The notes under the pieces are model-generated. The model made no database searches, was not told where the DNA came from, and worked only from the letters and a program-made list of their open reading frames with translations. A stretch of DNA of 44,652 nucleotides from a virus: positions 1 through 44,652 of IMG/VR virus record IMGVR_UViG_3300009085_000043. One strand, given 5' to 3'. Both the position numbers and the translations under genes were made by a program. Numbering within the stretch: the stretch's first letter is position 1; each line of letters opens with the position of its first letter. Positions 6,536 to 15,953 of the stretch are shown here, one piece after another.

Positions 6536-6816
6536 TTCTTTCTCCTCGTAAGGGTATATATTCCACCAGCAGCAACAAGCCCGCCAGTAAGCAACAACGG
6601 GGTTCTAACCCATACTTGGTGAGCAGCCAGTATGCCACCAAAGATTGTACTTTGTGCATAATAAAACACCCAGAATATACTCACTAAACCTAAACACAGT
6701 TTGATCCAGTCGTATTCCTTCCATGGCTTTTGGAGTGCGCCAATAATTTGCGTAACTGCTGCCACGCTCCAAACAAGCATTACCCACCACTTCATAAATT
6801 CAAATAGATTTTCCAT
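6532..6816 (-). CDS. Probable holin
   Basis: 94 residues with about three hydrophobic segments: WWVMLVWSVAAVTQIIGAL (10-28), LCLGLVSIFWVFYYA (40-54) and LLLTGGLVAAGGIYTL (74-89), and a basic tail TRRKK. Directly downstream of the GH25 endolysin (4-base gap), the classical place for the membrane pore that times lysis. Assigned from topology and context, not from family similarity. Confidence 0.7.
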   Translation of the reverse strand: MENLFEFMKWWVMLVWSVAAVTQIIGALQKPWKEYDWIKLCLGLVSIFWVFYYAQSTIFGGILAAHQVWVRTPLLLTGGLVAAGGIYTLTRRKK

Positions 6817-6820
6817 GACG

Positions 6821-7822
6821 TTACTCCATTAACCTTATTCCGTTGTAGAGTTCTGCGCACCACTGGTTTATCCCTACTCGGTGCCAGATTTCTCCTGGTA
6901 ACACTTTCGTTTCGAGCAAATACAGGGACGTGCCCTTTCCAACCCAATCAAGAAATGGGGCAGAAATAGAATGGGTTTTTCTTACATTCAACCCAGAAGA
7001 ACCGATAACCCGTTTGACAGAAACGACTTTTGTAGACCCTGTTTCAATTGGCTGTGGCGGCTCTTCATCTTCTGGGGTTGGTATTACAACAGGGGTTGTG
7101 CCGCCACAGAACTTTGACCATGACTCAACCGTACCAAGCCAGGCGTTCAGATCAAGGGCACTTGTTTCAAACCCAAGTTTCTTTCCGTCTGGCGATCCGT
7201 CGTCATCAATGTCTCCGTCACTGGCGTACTGCCACATAAGAATTTCGCCAAGCCAGCCCTTTTGCCGGCAATATTCTTTTACTCTTCCAGTTGTTGGAAC
7301 ACGTGTATACCACGCAACCCATAAGCGCATTTTCTTCACAGAGTTCCACAGGTTATCAAAGAAACCTGGGCTACAATAGATACAAGCCTCGGTTCCAGAC
7401 AACAGTTTCCACTCTTTGAGAAAAGCAGCAAGTATTTCGTTATACGGTTTCAGCGTGAGAAAGTTTACGTTCCATGCGCCGCCGTAGTTTTCACAATCCA
7501 CAAAGAGCGGAATTTCACCAGGATCACCCTTGAGTAAATCGTAACAAACGCCAGCCTGTTCCTTCCCCCAGGCTTCGTTCGATAAACCAGTCCCTTTGTT
7601 CGAGTAGTAATCCAGGTACCAATAAGCCCCACGCTCAAGGACGCCCTTGGCTTTTGACCAGAACCATCGAAACATTCTATCTTCTACAAGACCGTATCCA
7701 ACACGAACGATGACTCCCATAAAACCAGCCTCTTTTGTTTTCACAAAGTCTGGCTTGCGAGGAGTATCATAATCATCTTGCCATGTACTTACATCGATCA
7801 AGCGAACAGAATATTTTTCCAT
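6821..7822 (-). CDS. Endolysin, GH25 muramidase with SH3-like cell-wall binding domain
   Basis: 333 residues. Residues 5-215 follow the GH25 barrel: RLIDVSTWQ with D10, GVIVRVGYG, AYWYLDYY, the catalytic FVDCEN (D109, E111) and WVAWYTR. A Pro/Glu linker (about 240-262) leads to an SH3-like part (VIGSSGLNVRKTHSI). It cleaves the N-acetylmuramic acid linkage of peptidoglycan at lysis, released through the holin encoded next. No signal peptide seen, in line with holin dependence. Confidence 0.9.
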   Translation of the reverse strand: MEKYSVRLIDVSTWQDDYDTPRKPDFVKTKEAGFMGVIVRVGYGLVEDRMFRWFWSKAKGVLERGAYWYLDYYSNKGTGLSNEAWGKEQAGVCYDLLKGDPGEIPLFVDCENYGGAWNVNFLTLKPYNEILAAFLKEWKLLSGTEACIYCSPGFFDNLWNSVKKMRLWVAWYTRVPTTGRVKEYCRQKGWLGEILMWQYASDGDIDDDGSPDGKKLGFETSALDLNAWLGTVESWSKFCGGTTPVVIPTPEDEEPPQPIETGSTKVVSVKRVIGSSGLNVRKTHSISAPFLDWVGKGTSLYLLETKVLPGEIWHRVGINQWCAELYNGIRLME

Positions 7823-8526
7823 TACATCACTCCATAGTCTGATAAAAACACTGGTTGATTATTTTTTTCGTAAAGGTCTGCATAACGCCTTCCAATACCG
7901 CTGTTGTAAAGCCAACTGCGCTCATCATCGGTCAGAACACGCTTGTAAATAAACACCTCGTCCAAAACACCATCAAACCATTCGCCAGCCGAACCCCCGC
8001 CGATTTGAAAATTACCGTTTGAATCAGGAATACCAGCAACCCCGCCTTGCGAATATGCGCCTCCGTTATTGACTGAAATATATGCAGTATTCCCCACTGC
8101 GTCATACCACATAAGAACGAAGTACCATGTTCCTGTTGATAACGCAGCCCCCGTATTAAAATTAATACCACCGCCACGAAACGCTGGCTTAAGTGACTCA
8201 AAGGAAAGAAGATATTCACTTGCCGTTCCGTCCCACTTGGTGATTGTTCTTGCTCTGGCAACGCTTGATTCAAGAGTGCACCAAAACCCAAAGGTGACGC
8301 TCTGCTCCGTTCCCATCGACAGACTGGCGTTATCGGCAAGTATCAATGATTCGGTATCTCCGACTTCAAAATCCCTGCCATAATTTACTTTGCCAGTGGT
8401 GCTCGGAATAGTACCGCTGTTTTCTGTCAGGTGGTTCGTTCCATGGGAGTCGTAGGCTGTGCCACCGTTTTCCTCAAGCGCCCACCAACTAACTAAATTC
8501 GTAATTCCAGGATTCGTCATTCCCAT
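7822..8526 (-). CDS. LamG/concanavalin-like lectin domain protein, tail or fibre component
   Basis: 234 residues that are almost one jelly-roll domain: LVSWWALEENGGTAYDSHG, VTFGFWCTLES, WYFVLMWYD, GVLDEVFIYKRVLTDDE. This is the LamG/Laminin_G_3 pattern used to bind sugars. As it lies between the fibre gene and the endolysin, it probably contacts host surface glycans or decorates the tail. The first three residues MGM offer two ATG starts. Confidence 0.8.
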   Translation of the reverse strand: MGMTNPGITNLVSWWALEENGGTAYDSHGTNHLTENSGTIPSTTGKVNYGRDFEVGDTESLILADNASLSMGTEQSVTFGFWCTLESSVARARTITKWDGTASEYLLSFESLKPAFRGGGINFNTGAALSTGTWYFVLMWYDAVGNTAYISVNNGGAYSQGGVAGIPDSNGNFQIGGGSAGEWFDGVLDEVFIYKRVLTDDERSWLYNSGIGRRYADLYEKNNQPVFLSDYGVM

Positions 8527-8530
8527 ATCA

Positions 8531-9562
8531 TCACCCTACCGGATACCATATCATCACACCCAACAGGTAAGCGTCCACCGCCAGCGTGTCATTTGTACTG
8601 TCATTGGCTTTTCTTGAGACCCTAAAGTTCACCAGTTCGGTTGACGCAGGCGTTCCCGCTATCGTTACCGACCCCGACACAGGAGACAAGTACACGTCCG
8701 AGGTCGTGCCCCCTGTGTCATTCGAGTAAATTGCTGTCCCTTGTGCCACGTCCATTGTGTCACCGCTAGCAAGGCTAACTCCCTGCAATCCCCAAGATAC
8801 CTTAAAGTTCGTTGTCGTCGCTGGGTGAAACCAGTACACCCTAAATAGCACTGTTCCACCTGTGTAATCATCCGGCATCGGCACATTCGCATATGCGTAT
8901 TCAATAGTATCCTTATCAAACGCCAAATAATCATAGACGTTCTTGTTCGTTCCCATCTCAATTTGAGCAGAAGAGGCACACCCGGCAGTAAGTGTTGGCT
9001 TCCATCCAGCAACCCAGATTTGTTTATACTTTGTCTCTGCTTTCCAGGCGGTTTCATTAGAGCGAATTTCCCTTGAATTACCGGCTGGTATTTTACATAT
9101 AATGACTCCTGCGTCATTTTTTACGGTAATATCTTCCCATATATTACCGCTAGTATTAATAATAACAAACGAATGGTTTGTTACTGCTTCTGCAGGAAGG
9201 GTTACTATCCTGCCGGTACTATCCGGGTCTAAAAATTGGTACTTTACATCTGAATCATACAGGGTAAGGTCTCCAACCATTAAAGTACTTTCTCTTTCGA
9301 GAGAAGCGATTGTTCCAGAGGGTGCAGCCCACTTGACTCCGCTTTCTTCCGTGCTGTCCACTGTAAGAACGTGCCCATCTGTACCAACCGTAAGGTTTAC
9401 TATTTGGTCGTCGTCAGTTCCAACTATAATATCGCCCTTTGCCTCTATTACTGAAAGTGGAACTGCGCCAACCCCAGTATCAAAGTCTGCGATATTGACC
9501 GTAATCTCTTTTTCTTTCGCTTCTAATATGTCGTTGCTATACTCAATAATTGTTAGTTGCAT
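8531..9562 (-). CDS. Tail fibre-like structural protein
   Basis: 343 residues. The N-terminal part carries the fibre pattern GDIIVGTDDDQIVNL, GTDGHVLTVDSTEESGVKWA; the middle (VTLPAEAVTNHSFVIINTSG) and C-terminal halves look beta-rich. Such proteins trimerise and bind receptors. Strong AGGTGACAC site before ATG 9562. It sits in the tail block between a BppU-like protein and the LamG protein. Confidence 0.7.
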   Translation of the reverse strand: MQLTIIEYSNDILEAKEKEITVNIADFDTGVGAVPLSVIEAKGDIIVGTDDDQIVNLTVGTDGHVLTVDSTEESGVKWAAPSGTIASLERESTLMVGDLTLYDSDVKYQFLDPDSTGRIVTLPAEAVTNHSFVIINTSGNIWEDITVKNDAGVIICKIPAGNSREIRSNETAWKAETKYKQIWVAGWKPTLTAGCASSAQIEMGTNKNVYDYLAFDKDTIEYAYANVPMPDDYTGGTVLFRVYWFHPATTTNFKVSWGLQGVSLASGDTMDVAQGTAIYSNDTGGTTSDVYLSPVSGSVTIAGTPASTELVNFRVSRKANDSTNDTLAVDAYLLGVMIWYPVG

Positions 9563-9565
9563 GTG

Positions 9566-9907
<342 letters not shown>

Positions 9908-10372
9908 TCACCCCGTAATCATTTCTTGCCGCACTATTTGTTTGGCGGCATCAAGTGTAGGTATTTCATAATCATATACATCAACTGGTTCTTTTATCAT
10001 TCCCCGCATTTCGTTCATAATGGTGTTCTTTCGCAGATCATCTTCAAGTTTTGTTTGACCAGTATGCCAGTACGCCCCAACAATATTAACTGGTGTATAC
10101 AGCGGCTTTGTGAATACCATAAAGTCAAGAACCATACCTCCCCGGCGAGTTCTACCGCCAGCAATATCCATTTGATATACAAAATCAAGATCATAATACA
10201 TTAGCGCCAAAGCAAAGCGCCACTCGTGAGAACTACCAATTGGTTTCCCCTGGAGAAAGGCGGGAGCCGGGGGTTCTGGTTTTTCTGGTATTTTGTATAC
10301 ATGACCACTTGGCTTGTGATACGAGCCGTGTTTCATCTTCGCCCTTCCGGTAAACTCAAATGGTTTTGTCAT
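9908..10372 (-). CDS. PD-(D/E)XK-like nuclease-fold protein in the tail operon
   Basis: 154 residues. SSHEWRFALALMYYDLDFVYQ, then GGMVLDFMVFTKPL and NIVGAYWHTGQTKLEDDLRK resemble Vsr/DUF559-type folds: Glu in helix 1, Asp in the second strand, a strand ending in YWH, then a basic helix. The usual Glu before the last strand is not clear (NIVGAYWH), so catalytic activity is doubtful. Its start overlaps the stop of the nozzle candidate (ATGA), so it is translated with structural proteins. Alternative: an inactive nuclease fold used structurally. Confidence 0.5.
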   Translation of the reverse strand: MTKPFEFTGRAKMKHGSYHKPSGHVYKIPEKPEPPAPAFLQGKPIGSSHEWRFALALMYYDLDFVYQMDIAGGRTRRGGMVLDFMVFTKPLYTPVNIVGAYWHTGQTKLEDDLRKNTIMNEMRGMIKEPVDVYDYEIPTLDAAKQIVRQEMITG

Positions 10373-12957
10373 AATACCGTTACTGTTATCCTGTCCATAT
10401 ACCCCTCACTATATTCTTGTATTGGGTTCGTCTGTGGGGGGTCTATAAATACGTATACATCATCAAACCTTTCGTACACGCTTCTTAATTTAAGCCTCGT
10501 AATTCTTCTCGCCCAATTATCTATAACGGCATATTGTTCTTCTGCAGTTAGAACTTCTTGGTTACCATCAAGGTCGTTCCTGTTGTCTGTTGTTCTTACT
10601 CCAAATGTATATGAATACTTTACCGGAACTTTTGATACACCCTCTATAACCGTAGTCTTTACTTTTGGGCTTATTGTATTGTTGTTCGTCATAAGGCGCA
10701 ATCGATACCTAATACGCTTACCATTCACGCTGTTTTCTGAAAATGGTACTTCAACCATAGGTGTTTCTTCAACAAACGTCTTTATCGGAGTCCAGGCAAG
10801 ATCGTCATCAACCTGATAGTCAATTTCAACTTTTGTTCCAGTTTCGTTCACATCATCCACAAATATTTTTATACTGTTCCATAGTTTCTCTACGTCAAAA
10901 AGGTTATCGTACTGCCAAGAAGAAATTACAGAACATTCCCAATTGAACAATACATTCGGGTCTTTCGATGGGTCTACCGTAAGAGAAGGAAAAGCAAGCC
11001 AGATAACATCTTCTCCAACCGCTAACCATAATCTGTCGGGGGCGCCGCCGTATATTGTTTGGAATATTCCGTTATATATTCTCAACCCCTTCATCGGTGC
11101 TCGGTATAGTTCGTGCCACCCCAAGAGGTTGTACCCGAACAGAGAAGAATAGTTACTTGTACTTCCGTCCACTGTTGCAAAAAATCTACCGGGATAACCA
11201 ATCAGGTTGTTTATAATACCTTGTCTATCAGACGGTAAGCCTGCGTCCCTATTCAACCCCATATCAAGAAGGTCTCCGTCGTAATACCTTTCGAGACCCG
11301 CCCCAATATTGAAGTACAGGTAAATATTATGTACAAGTGACGCTATACCATTTTCTGACGACATTGTTGCACGCATTTCCTTAAGCGGAATTTCGTTCAA
11401 CTTATCAGAGGAGACAGTAAAAACCGTACCCTCCCTAAATAACCACGGCTGTTTTGTTGCACCATACTCCACAATACTGTTTACCTTGCCAGTATCGTCA
11501 AGTATTTTAATAGCATCCTCAAACGTCATATTTGCCCACGTTGAAGCCGCAGGCGCAACGGCGACAGACTTTAGACTTGTTGCATCAAGGGTGTTGGATT
11601 TCCAAACAACAAGACCGTCTGTTGCATCATATACAGCACAGAGTTTTTCCGCTTTGTTTGTCCCGTCGTCGGCATACTGGGGCGCCCAAGCACCAGAGTT
11701 GTTATAAAAATTTATTCGCCTTATATTTACCGCATCACCTTGCGCAAAGTAAATATTTTCGTTTACAACAAGAACGTCGGTAACGGGGGCAGAAATGCCG
11801 TGACCCGTTATTTCAGTCCATTTGTTTGAGTTAACAATTATATAGTTTGTGGCGGTAGTGTGCTCTATTTTCCAAACAGAGTCAACTGTAAGTGTTGTGT
11901 TCGTGTTTGCTGTTATTGTTCGCCAGTTTGTTGTTTCATTTGAACCAACGCCACTGGTTATAATAACAATGCACCCAATCCACTCGTCTGTAGCCCAGTT
12001 TTTTGAGGCGTCTACAAGCGTTCCTAGCGCTCCAGTATTTGCGTCTGCAGCACCCCAATCGCCATTTATCCACAGAGTTGGCGCACCGCTTTCGCCAGAG
12101 CGAACCATAAACATCTGTTGCTTATATTGAAAAAACTTCACCCTTGCTGGTAACGAGTCTGCTGCAAGTACCCTGTAGTACAACTGTGTGGTACAGGCAG
12201 ACCATTCAGTTCCGTCGCTCGACTCAAGATCAGTCCCTGTTTCGTCCTTGCACCCAATTTGCCAGTAATTGTTGTCGTCAGAAGAAGCACAATAGACTTT
12301 TATCCAGTATTTTGACCCACCAACAAGCGCCTGTGAACTTATCGCAACCCGGTAAAACTCTGCCTCTGTATCGGGTATATCTGTCGTTGTAATTGTTGAT
12401 GTTTTTAGAACAGTATATGGCGTAGATTCTGCTGAATTAGCACACAACTGTACAGTAAGCGCCGCCAGCGGAGTCCCCCTTCGCCTTACAAGTAAATAGG
12501 CTTGTGTAACAGTTACATTAACTGCTGGTTCAAGCAGAGCAGCCACATACTTTTTTCCACCCTCAAGCATTGAAACCCACTCAACACTTCCTGGAAGGTG
12601 TTGTAATGCGCTTCTTATTCCAGTTGCGTACGTCTCGAGCGGAGACAACATAATATGGTCAAACATTGTGTTCGCCCTTCTGGAATCATAGAACCGTTCT
12701 GGATCATCCTCGTCCTCTTGACCCCTACCGTTTCCCCAACTCTCTTGGGCAATCGCTGTCCACGGGGGTTCAAGGTCTGACCACTTCGTATTACCAGTAG
12801 ATGTTTTTAGTGCGGTTCTTGGAGACGCAGAAGCGGTAATTGCCGTCGGCATAGCATCACCCTTGACATTGGCAATAATCAAACCAATTTCCGTGGTTCC
12901 GTCACTCAAAGAGATATGATGTGTTGGGTTAGGTTCTGTTGGACTGACACGTATCAT
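10369..12957 (-). CDS. Large tail protein, podovirus nozzle candidate
   Basis: 862 residues, AGGTGG site before ATG 12957. Beta-rich throughout, with repeated Trp/Gly strand motifs (TLWINGDWGAADANTGALG, WLAVGEDVIWLAFPSL), as in the propeller-like nozzle (gp12-type) proteins of podoviruses. Residues about 125-250 (MLEGGKKYVAALLEP) look like a carbohydrate-binding type beta domain. It directly follows the adaptor candidate, the order expected for adaptor then nozzle. Assigned from length, order and fold impression. Confidence 0.6.
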   Translation of the reverse strand: MIRVSPTEPNPTHHISLSDGTTEIGLIIANVKGDAMPTAITASASPRTALKTSTGNTKWSDLEPPWTAIAQESWGNGRGQEDEDDPERFYDSRRANTMFDHIMLSPLETYATGIRSALQHLPGSVEWVSMLEGGKKYVAALLEPAVNVTVTQAYLLVRRRGTPLAALTVQLCANSAESTPYTVLKTSTITTTDIPDTEAEFYRVAISSQALVGGSKYWIKVYCASSDDNNYWQIGCKDETGTDLESSDGTEWSACTTQLYYRVLAADSLPARVKFFQYKQQMFMVRSGESGAPTLWINGDWGAADANTGALGTLVDASKNWATDEWIGCIVIITSGVGSNETTNWRTITANTNTTLTVDSVWKIEHTTATNYIIVNSNKWTEITGHGISAPVTDVLVVNENIYFAQGDAVNIRRINFYNNSGAWAPQYADDGTNKAEKLCAVYDATDGLVVWKSNTLDATSLKSVAVAPAASTWANMTFEDAIKILDDTGKVNSIVEYGATKQPWLFREGTVFTVSSDKLNEIPLKEMRATMSSENGIASLVHNIYLYFNIGAGLERYYDGDLLDMGLNRDAGLPSDRQGIINNLIGYPGRFFATVDGSTSNYSSLFGYNLLGWHELYRAPMKGLRIYNGIFQTIYGGAPDRLWLAVGEDVIWLAFPSLTVDPSKDPNVLFNWECSVISSWQYDNLFDVEKLWNSIKIFVDDVNETGTKVEIDYQVDDDLAWTPIKTFVEETPMVEVPFSENSVNGKRIRYRLRLMTNNNTISPKVKTTVIEGVSKVPVKYSYTFGVRTTDNRNDLDGNQEVLTAEEQYAVIDNWARRITRLKLRSVYERFDDVYVFIDPPQTNPIQEYSEGYMDRITVTVL

Positions 12958-12964
12958 ACGCCAC

Positions 12965-13765
12965 CTATGGGTTTAGTATTGGGTCTCTCGAAATAATAAG
13001 CATGTTGTTCTTTCTCTGCCTTTGACGATATTCGTTTTCTTTTTGTAAAGCCTGGTTCAATAAATCAATACTTATTGCTTTATCCTTTCCTTTTATACCA
13101 AGACTGTTCCTCAATACATGAACAACACCTGCCCACGCCAACCAACCCCTGTCTACAGACGGGGAAACAACATCACTATAATCAAACACTTCTGCGTGAG
13201 GGGCTTTGTACCATATGCGCATTTTGAAACCGTCTGTACCAGGTTTCTTTTCTGGAATAAAATATAACCAACCACTCAATTCTTTCCAAAAATAATTTGG
13301 CGCATATCCGTATGGATCAGCATCGTTCGTAGCAATTTCAACTCGCAACACGTTATAAACCCCATCTGGTAATTCGTATGCCTCGTCGTCTGGGTCGGTT
13401 GTCAGTGTAATGTCGCTGCTTACTATATCACCAAGTTCGTTTAGTGAACTTTGAACAGAGTGCCTTATTATATCCATAGGAAATTCTTGCGGTAAAACCG
13501 CATATTCCATTCCAGCAGCAATCGTTCCTGTAAGAGTTGTTGGTATAGTAATTGTGTTCCCAGAAAACGATTTAACAACAAAGCATTTTCCGGCGTGAAT
13601 ACCGCTTGTAATCCACAGAGTTCCGTTTTTCCAAAACTCTGCTTCTTCTCTGCGGGAAGTATCTATGAGTGTCGATGTACTGCCACCTGTTGCGACGCCA
13701 CTTCTCAATCCACCGAGAAGCCTTGCAACATCAAGCATAGCAGCGCCTAACGTGTAATCAGCCAT
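12965..13765 (-). CDS. Head-tail adaptor candidate
   Basis: 266 residues, AAGGAGG site before ATG 13765. N-terminal TLGAAMLDVARLLGGL and middle FPMDIIRHSVQSSLNELGD are helical, followed by beta segments ending in WLYFIPEKKPG, and a C-terminal helix LLNQALQKENEYRQRQRK. This helix-beta-helix layout and the position between capsid and nozzle suggest a gp11-like adaptor ring under the portal. The upstream terminator at 13815-13838 probably lowers its expression relative to capsid. Confidence 0.55.
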   Translation of the reverse strand: MADYTLGAAMLDVARLLGGLRSGVATGGSTSTLIDTSRREEAEFWKNGTLWITSGIHAGKCFVVKSFSGNTITIPTTLTGTIAAGMEYAVLPQEFPMDIIRHSVQSSLNELGDIVSSDITLTTDPDDEAYELPDGVYNVLRVEIATNDADPYGYAPNYFWKELSGWLYFIPEKKPGTDGFKMRIWYKAPHAEVFDYSDVVSPSVDRGWLAWAGVVHVLRNSLGIKGKDKAISIDLLNQALQKENEYRQRQRKNNMLIISRDPILNP

Positions 13766-13804
13766 ATAAGCGCCTCCTTATGACTACAAAGAAACGAGTA
13801 ATCA

Positions 13805-13838
13805 TTAGAAAAGAAAGGGGGAGGTTACCCTCCCCCTT
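13805..13838 (-). terminator. Intrinsic terminator after the capsid genes
   Basis: 10-bp GC-rich stem AAGGGGGAGG (13815-13824) / CCTCCCCCTT (13829-13838), loop of four, followed on the minus strand by TTTCTTTTC. It begins five bases after the stop of the cement protein gene. As the tail genes follow in the same direction with no visible promoter, they must rely on read-through. Confidence 0.8.
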
Positions 13839-13843
13839 AAGGG

Positions 13844-14200
13844 TTAGAAGTTGTCGTCCCGACCTGCAGGAGAAACATTGATCGCAGTGGTGAATGTCGG
13901 GGTTGTTCCACCCGTGGTAGCGTAGAACTTAACGAACTGGCGAGGGTAAGCCTTGCGGAAGTACTGCCCAACAGCAGTGATCCTCGGGAACTTCACCAGG
14001 GTGACATAGGTGCCACCAGTAGTGTCGCAATCCTGGATTTCCAAGTCCATGTACTCGGACGCATCAGCGCCCTTTGCGGTAACATCGACTACGAACACCA
14101 GGGGCTGCAAGGTACGAGTACCAAGGTTCACAACTGCACCTGTGGTTGTCGTAGTGATTGCGCCCGACGCTTTAATTACAAGGTTATTATCGTATACCAT
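13844..14200 (-). CDS. Capsid cement/decoration protein, Bbp16-like
   Basis: 118 residues from ATG 14200 (AAGGAGATTGCC upstream). MVYDNNLVIKASGAITTTTT, VVNLG, VFVVDVTAKGADASEYMDLE match the Bbp16-type capsid proteins of podoviruses, which sit on the shell and stabilise it. It lies 10 bases after the major capsid gene, consistent with equal copy number, and before a terminator. A longer upstream reading overlaps the capsid gene and has no ribosome site. Confidence 0.75.
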   Translation of the reverse strand: MVYDNNLVIKASGAITTTTTGAVVNLGTRTLQPLVFVVDVTAKGADASEYMDLEIQDCDTTGGTYVTLVKFPRITAVGQYFRKAYPRQFVKFYATTGGTTPTFTTAINVSPAGRDDNF

Positions 14201-14210
14201 GGCAATCTCC

Positions 14211-15176
14211 TTAAACAGCCTGGATATTGTACACACGGGCGACTGACCGAGGGTTCGGTATGTACAGCCCGATAGTCCAGTTGATGTGAGTGCGAAGGGC
14301 GATACCGTTTTCAAGCAAGCCAACGTCCTTTACAGAAACACCTTCCTGTTGGAAACCCTTCACGTAGTCCTCGCCCATCTTGACAGCGTACATTGAGGTG
14401 AGAGTTCCACCGGTAAGGGCGGTTCCACCAGCAACTTCGGTGTCAGTTATGATCGAGGTACTCTGATCCCCAGCCAATCCAATATCGATAATGGGGATAC
14501 CGTTGAAGGACGGCAGTTCACGCCCAAAAGCATCTTTGGTAGTCGCCCACAACCCGGCGATACGCAGACCAGCCAATAGACGCAGGTACAGCGTACTATT
14601 GACAAGGAACATATCAGCCATGTGTCCGTCAACGGCGTAGTTCAGGGCGTTCATAAAGTCAACGAGTTTGCCGGAGTCTGCGGTCAAAGTAGCGGAGTCG
14701 GGGGAAACATCGATCCCTCCACCATTGATACTCTGTGCAGCAGCAAAGTCATTAACGAGACGATACCAGATACCCGTCATTTCTTTCGGGTTCGAGGCAG
14801 GGGTTCCGTTAATGAACATATCGTTGAATTTGTACGCCAACGCCTTTGAGAACATCTTGGTCTGTTGGGCACGGATGTTCCCGAGAGTGTTGTTTGCAGC
14901 CGCATACTCACGAGGAACGTCGATATACGCAGACAAGATACTCACACTCTCGCTCATAGGTTCGAGCACGCCTTTACTCTCGGTCATTGTTTCACCGATG
15001 TTACGGGCGGTTATAGTGGGGAGGGTCTTGGTGCGAACGAACTCGACAGACAAAGTGCCCGTAGTTTCAATGGGTAATTTGTCCATCAAGAAAGACTCTT
15101 TACGCCAGGTCTCAATTACTGCCTTTTTCAAGGGCTGTGTTGCCTGGGCTGAAAAATCGGCAAGGGTATATGCCAT
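14211..15176 (-). CDS. Major capsid protein, HK97-type fold
   Basis: 321 residues, AAAGGAG site before ATG 15176. Residues 1-35 form the N-arm; LSVEFVRTKTLPTITARNIGE and the long helix FSKALAYKFNDMFINGTPA are like the E-loop and spine helix of HK97-type shells; GRELPSFNGIPIIDIG is typical of the A-domain. Preceded by the scaffold gene and followed by the cement protein. No protease gene was recognised, so the shell probably matures without cleavage or uses an unrecognised enzyme. Confidence 0.85.
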   Translation of the reverse strand: MAYTLADFSAQATQPLKKAVIETWRKESFLMDKLPIETTGTLSVEFVRTKTLPTITARNIGETMTESKGVLEPMSESVSILSAYIDVPREYAAANNTLGNIRAQQTKMFSKALAYKFNDMFINGTPASNPKEMTGIWYRLVNDFAAAQSINGGGIDVSPDSATLTADSGKLVDFMNALNYAVDGHMADMFLVNSTLYLRLLAGLRIAGLWATTKDAFGRELPSFNGIPIIDIGLAGDQSTSIITDTEVAGGTALTGGTLTSMYAVKMGEDYVKGFQQEGVSVKDVGLLENGIALRTHINWTIGLYIPNPRSVARVYNIQAV

Positions 15177-15201
15177 AGTGATCTCCTTTGATTAGTTTGG
15201 C

Positions 15202-15900
15202 TTACTGTTTATAAGCCTCGTTGAATAGTGCATCTGGGTCAGAGATCGTAAGCCCTACAGCGCCTTTTGTCGGTGATGTTACAGTGCGCACTTTCGGGTC
15301 AACAACCTCTTTCGGTTCAACTTTCGTAGGAGGATTTGACTTGGCAGTATTGAGTCTGTCTTTCTTCGCTTGGAGGGCTTTTTCGTATGAAGATAGGAAC
15401 TGTCTTGGAGTTCCGTCAACTTTCACCAGTTTAGCCTCAAGGTCATCGTTACTCAATTCAAGTCCGTATTCTTGTTCCATTTCGTCCCGCATATGATCTA
15501 TCGGGTTCACTGGAACCGGTGCTGGTTGCGGTTGCTCAATCCCTTGTCGGGCTTGCGCATCCAATTGATTCACCTGTTCGGGGGATAATTCAACCCCAAT
15601 TGTTTTTAGGCGATCAATCTGTGCCTGCACCTCTGTTCTAATACGTCTCTCTGCCTTGTCCGTCCGACTCTGGACTTCTCGTAATGTTTCTGCCGCAGCC
15701 TCTTTCGCTGCATTTCTTACGAGTTCCAAAATCTTCTGTTCTGTCAAAACTGGTTGTTCGGTTGTCGGTTGCGCTGGTTCGAGCACCTCTGCTACTTGTG
15801 CCTCGGGCTGGGCAGCCTCTGTCACATTCACTTCCGGTGAAACCTCTACTACCTGCCCAGGTAGTTGCGCCTCAACATCCTTAATTACCTGTTCGTCCAT
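15202..15900 (-). CDS. Scaffolding protein
   Basis: 232 residues, acidic and helical. Residues 1-55 are rich in Glu/Gln/Pro; about 60-110 form a coiled coil (AAKEAAAETLREVQSRTDKAE). The C-terminal part is basic (KALQAKKDRLNTAKS) as in scaffolds that bind the capsid inner face. It sits immediately before the capsid gene with its own promoter at 15917. The short conserved motif GLTISDPDALFNEAYK closes the protein. Confidence 0.8.
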   Translation of the reverse strand: MDEQVIKDVEAQLPGQVVEVSPEVNVTEAAQPEAQVAEVLEPAQPTTEQPVLTEQKILELVRNAAKEAAAETLREVQSRTDKAERRIRTEVQAQIDRLKTIGVELSPEQVNQLDAQARQGIEQPQPAPVPVNPIDHMRDEMEQEYGLELSNDDLEAKLVKVDGTPRQFLSSYEKALQAKKDRLNTAKSNPPTKVEPKEVVDPKVRTVTSPTKGAVGLTISDPDALFNEAYKQ

Positions 15901-15916
15901 GACTCCTTCTCCTTCT

Positions 15917-15936
15917 ATTATACCACAATTGTTTCT
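15917..15936 (-). promoter_or_regulatory. Late promoter for scaffold and capsid, extended -10 with AGAAACAAT box
   Basis: Minus strand reads AGAAACAAT (15936-15928), five bases, then TATAAT (15922-15917), with TGG before TATAAT giving TGnTATAAT. The site is 17 bases upstream of the scaffold ATG, between it and the giant gene. A 7-bp inverted repeat CTACCAA/TTGGTAG (15935-15951) overlaps its upstream edge, and could be an operator or part of the recognition site. Same design as at 29342. Confidence 0.65.
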
Positions 15937-15953
15937 ACCAATAATTGGTAGAT

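Noticed and set aside
13848-14323. Longer reading of the cement protein from 14323
   Set aside because: The extra 41 codons overlap the capsid gene and lack a ribosome site; ATG 14200 has AAGGAG at the right distance.
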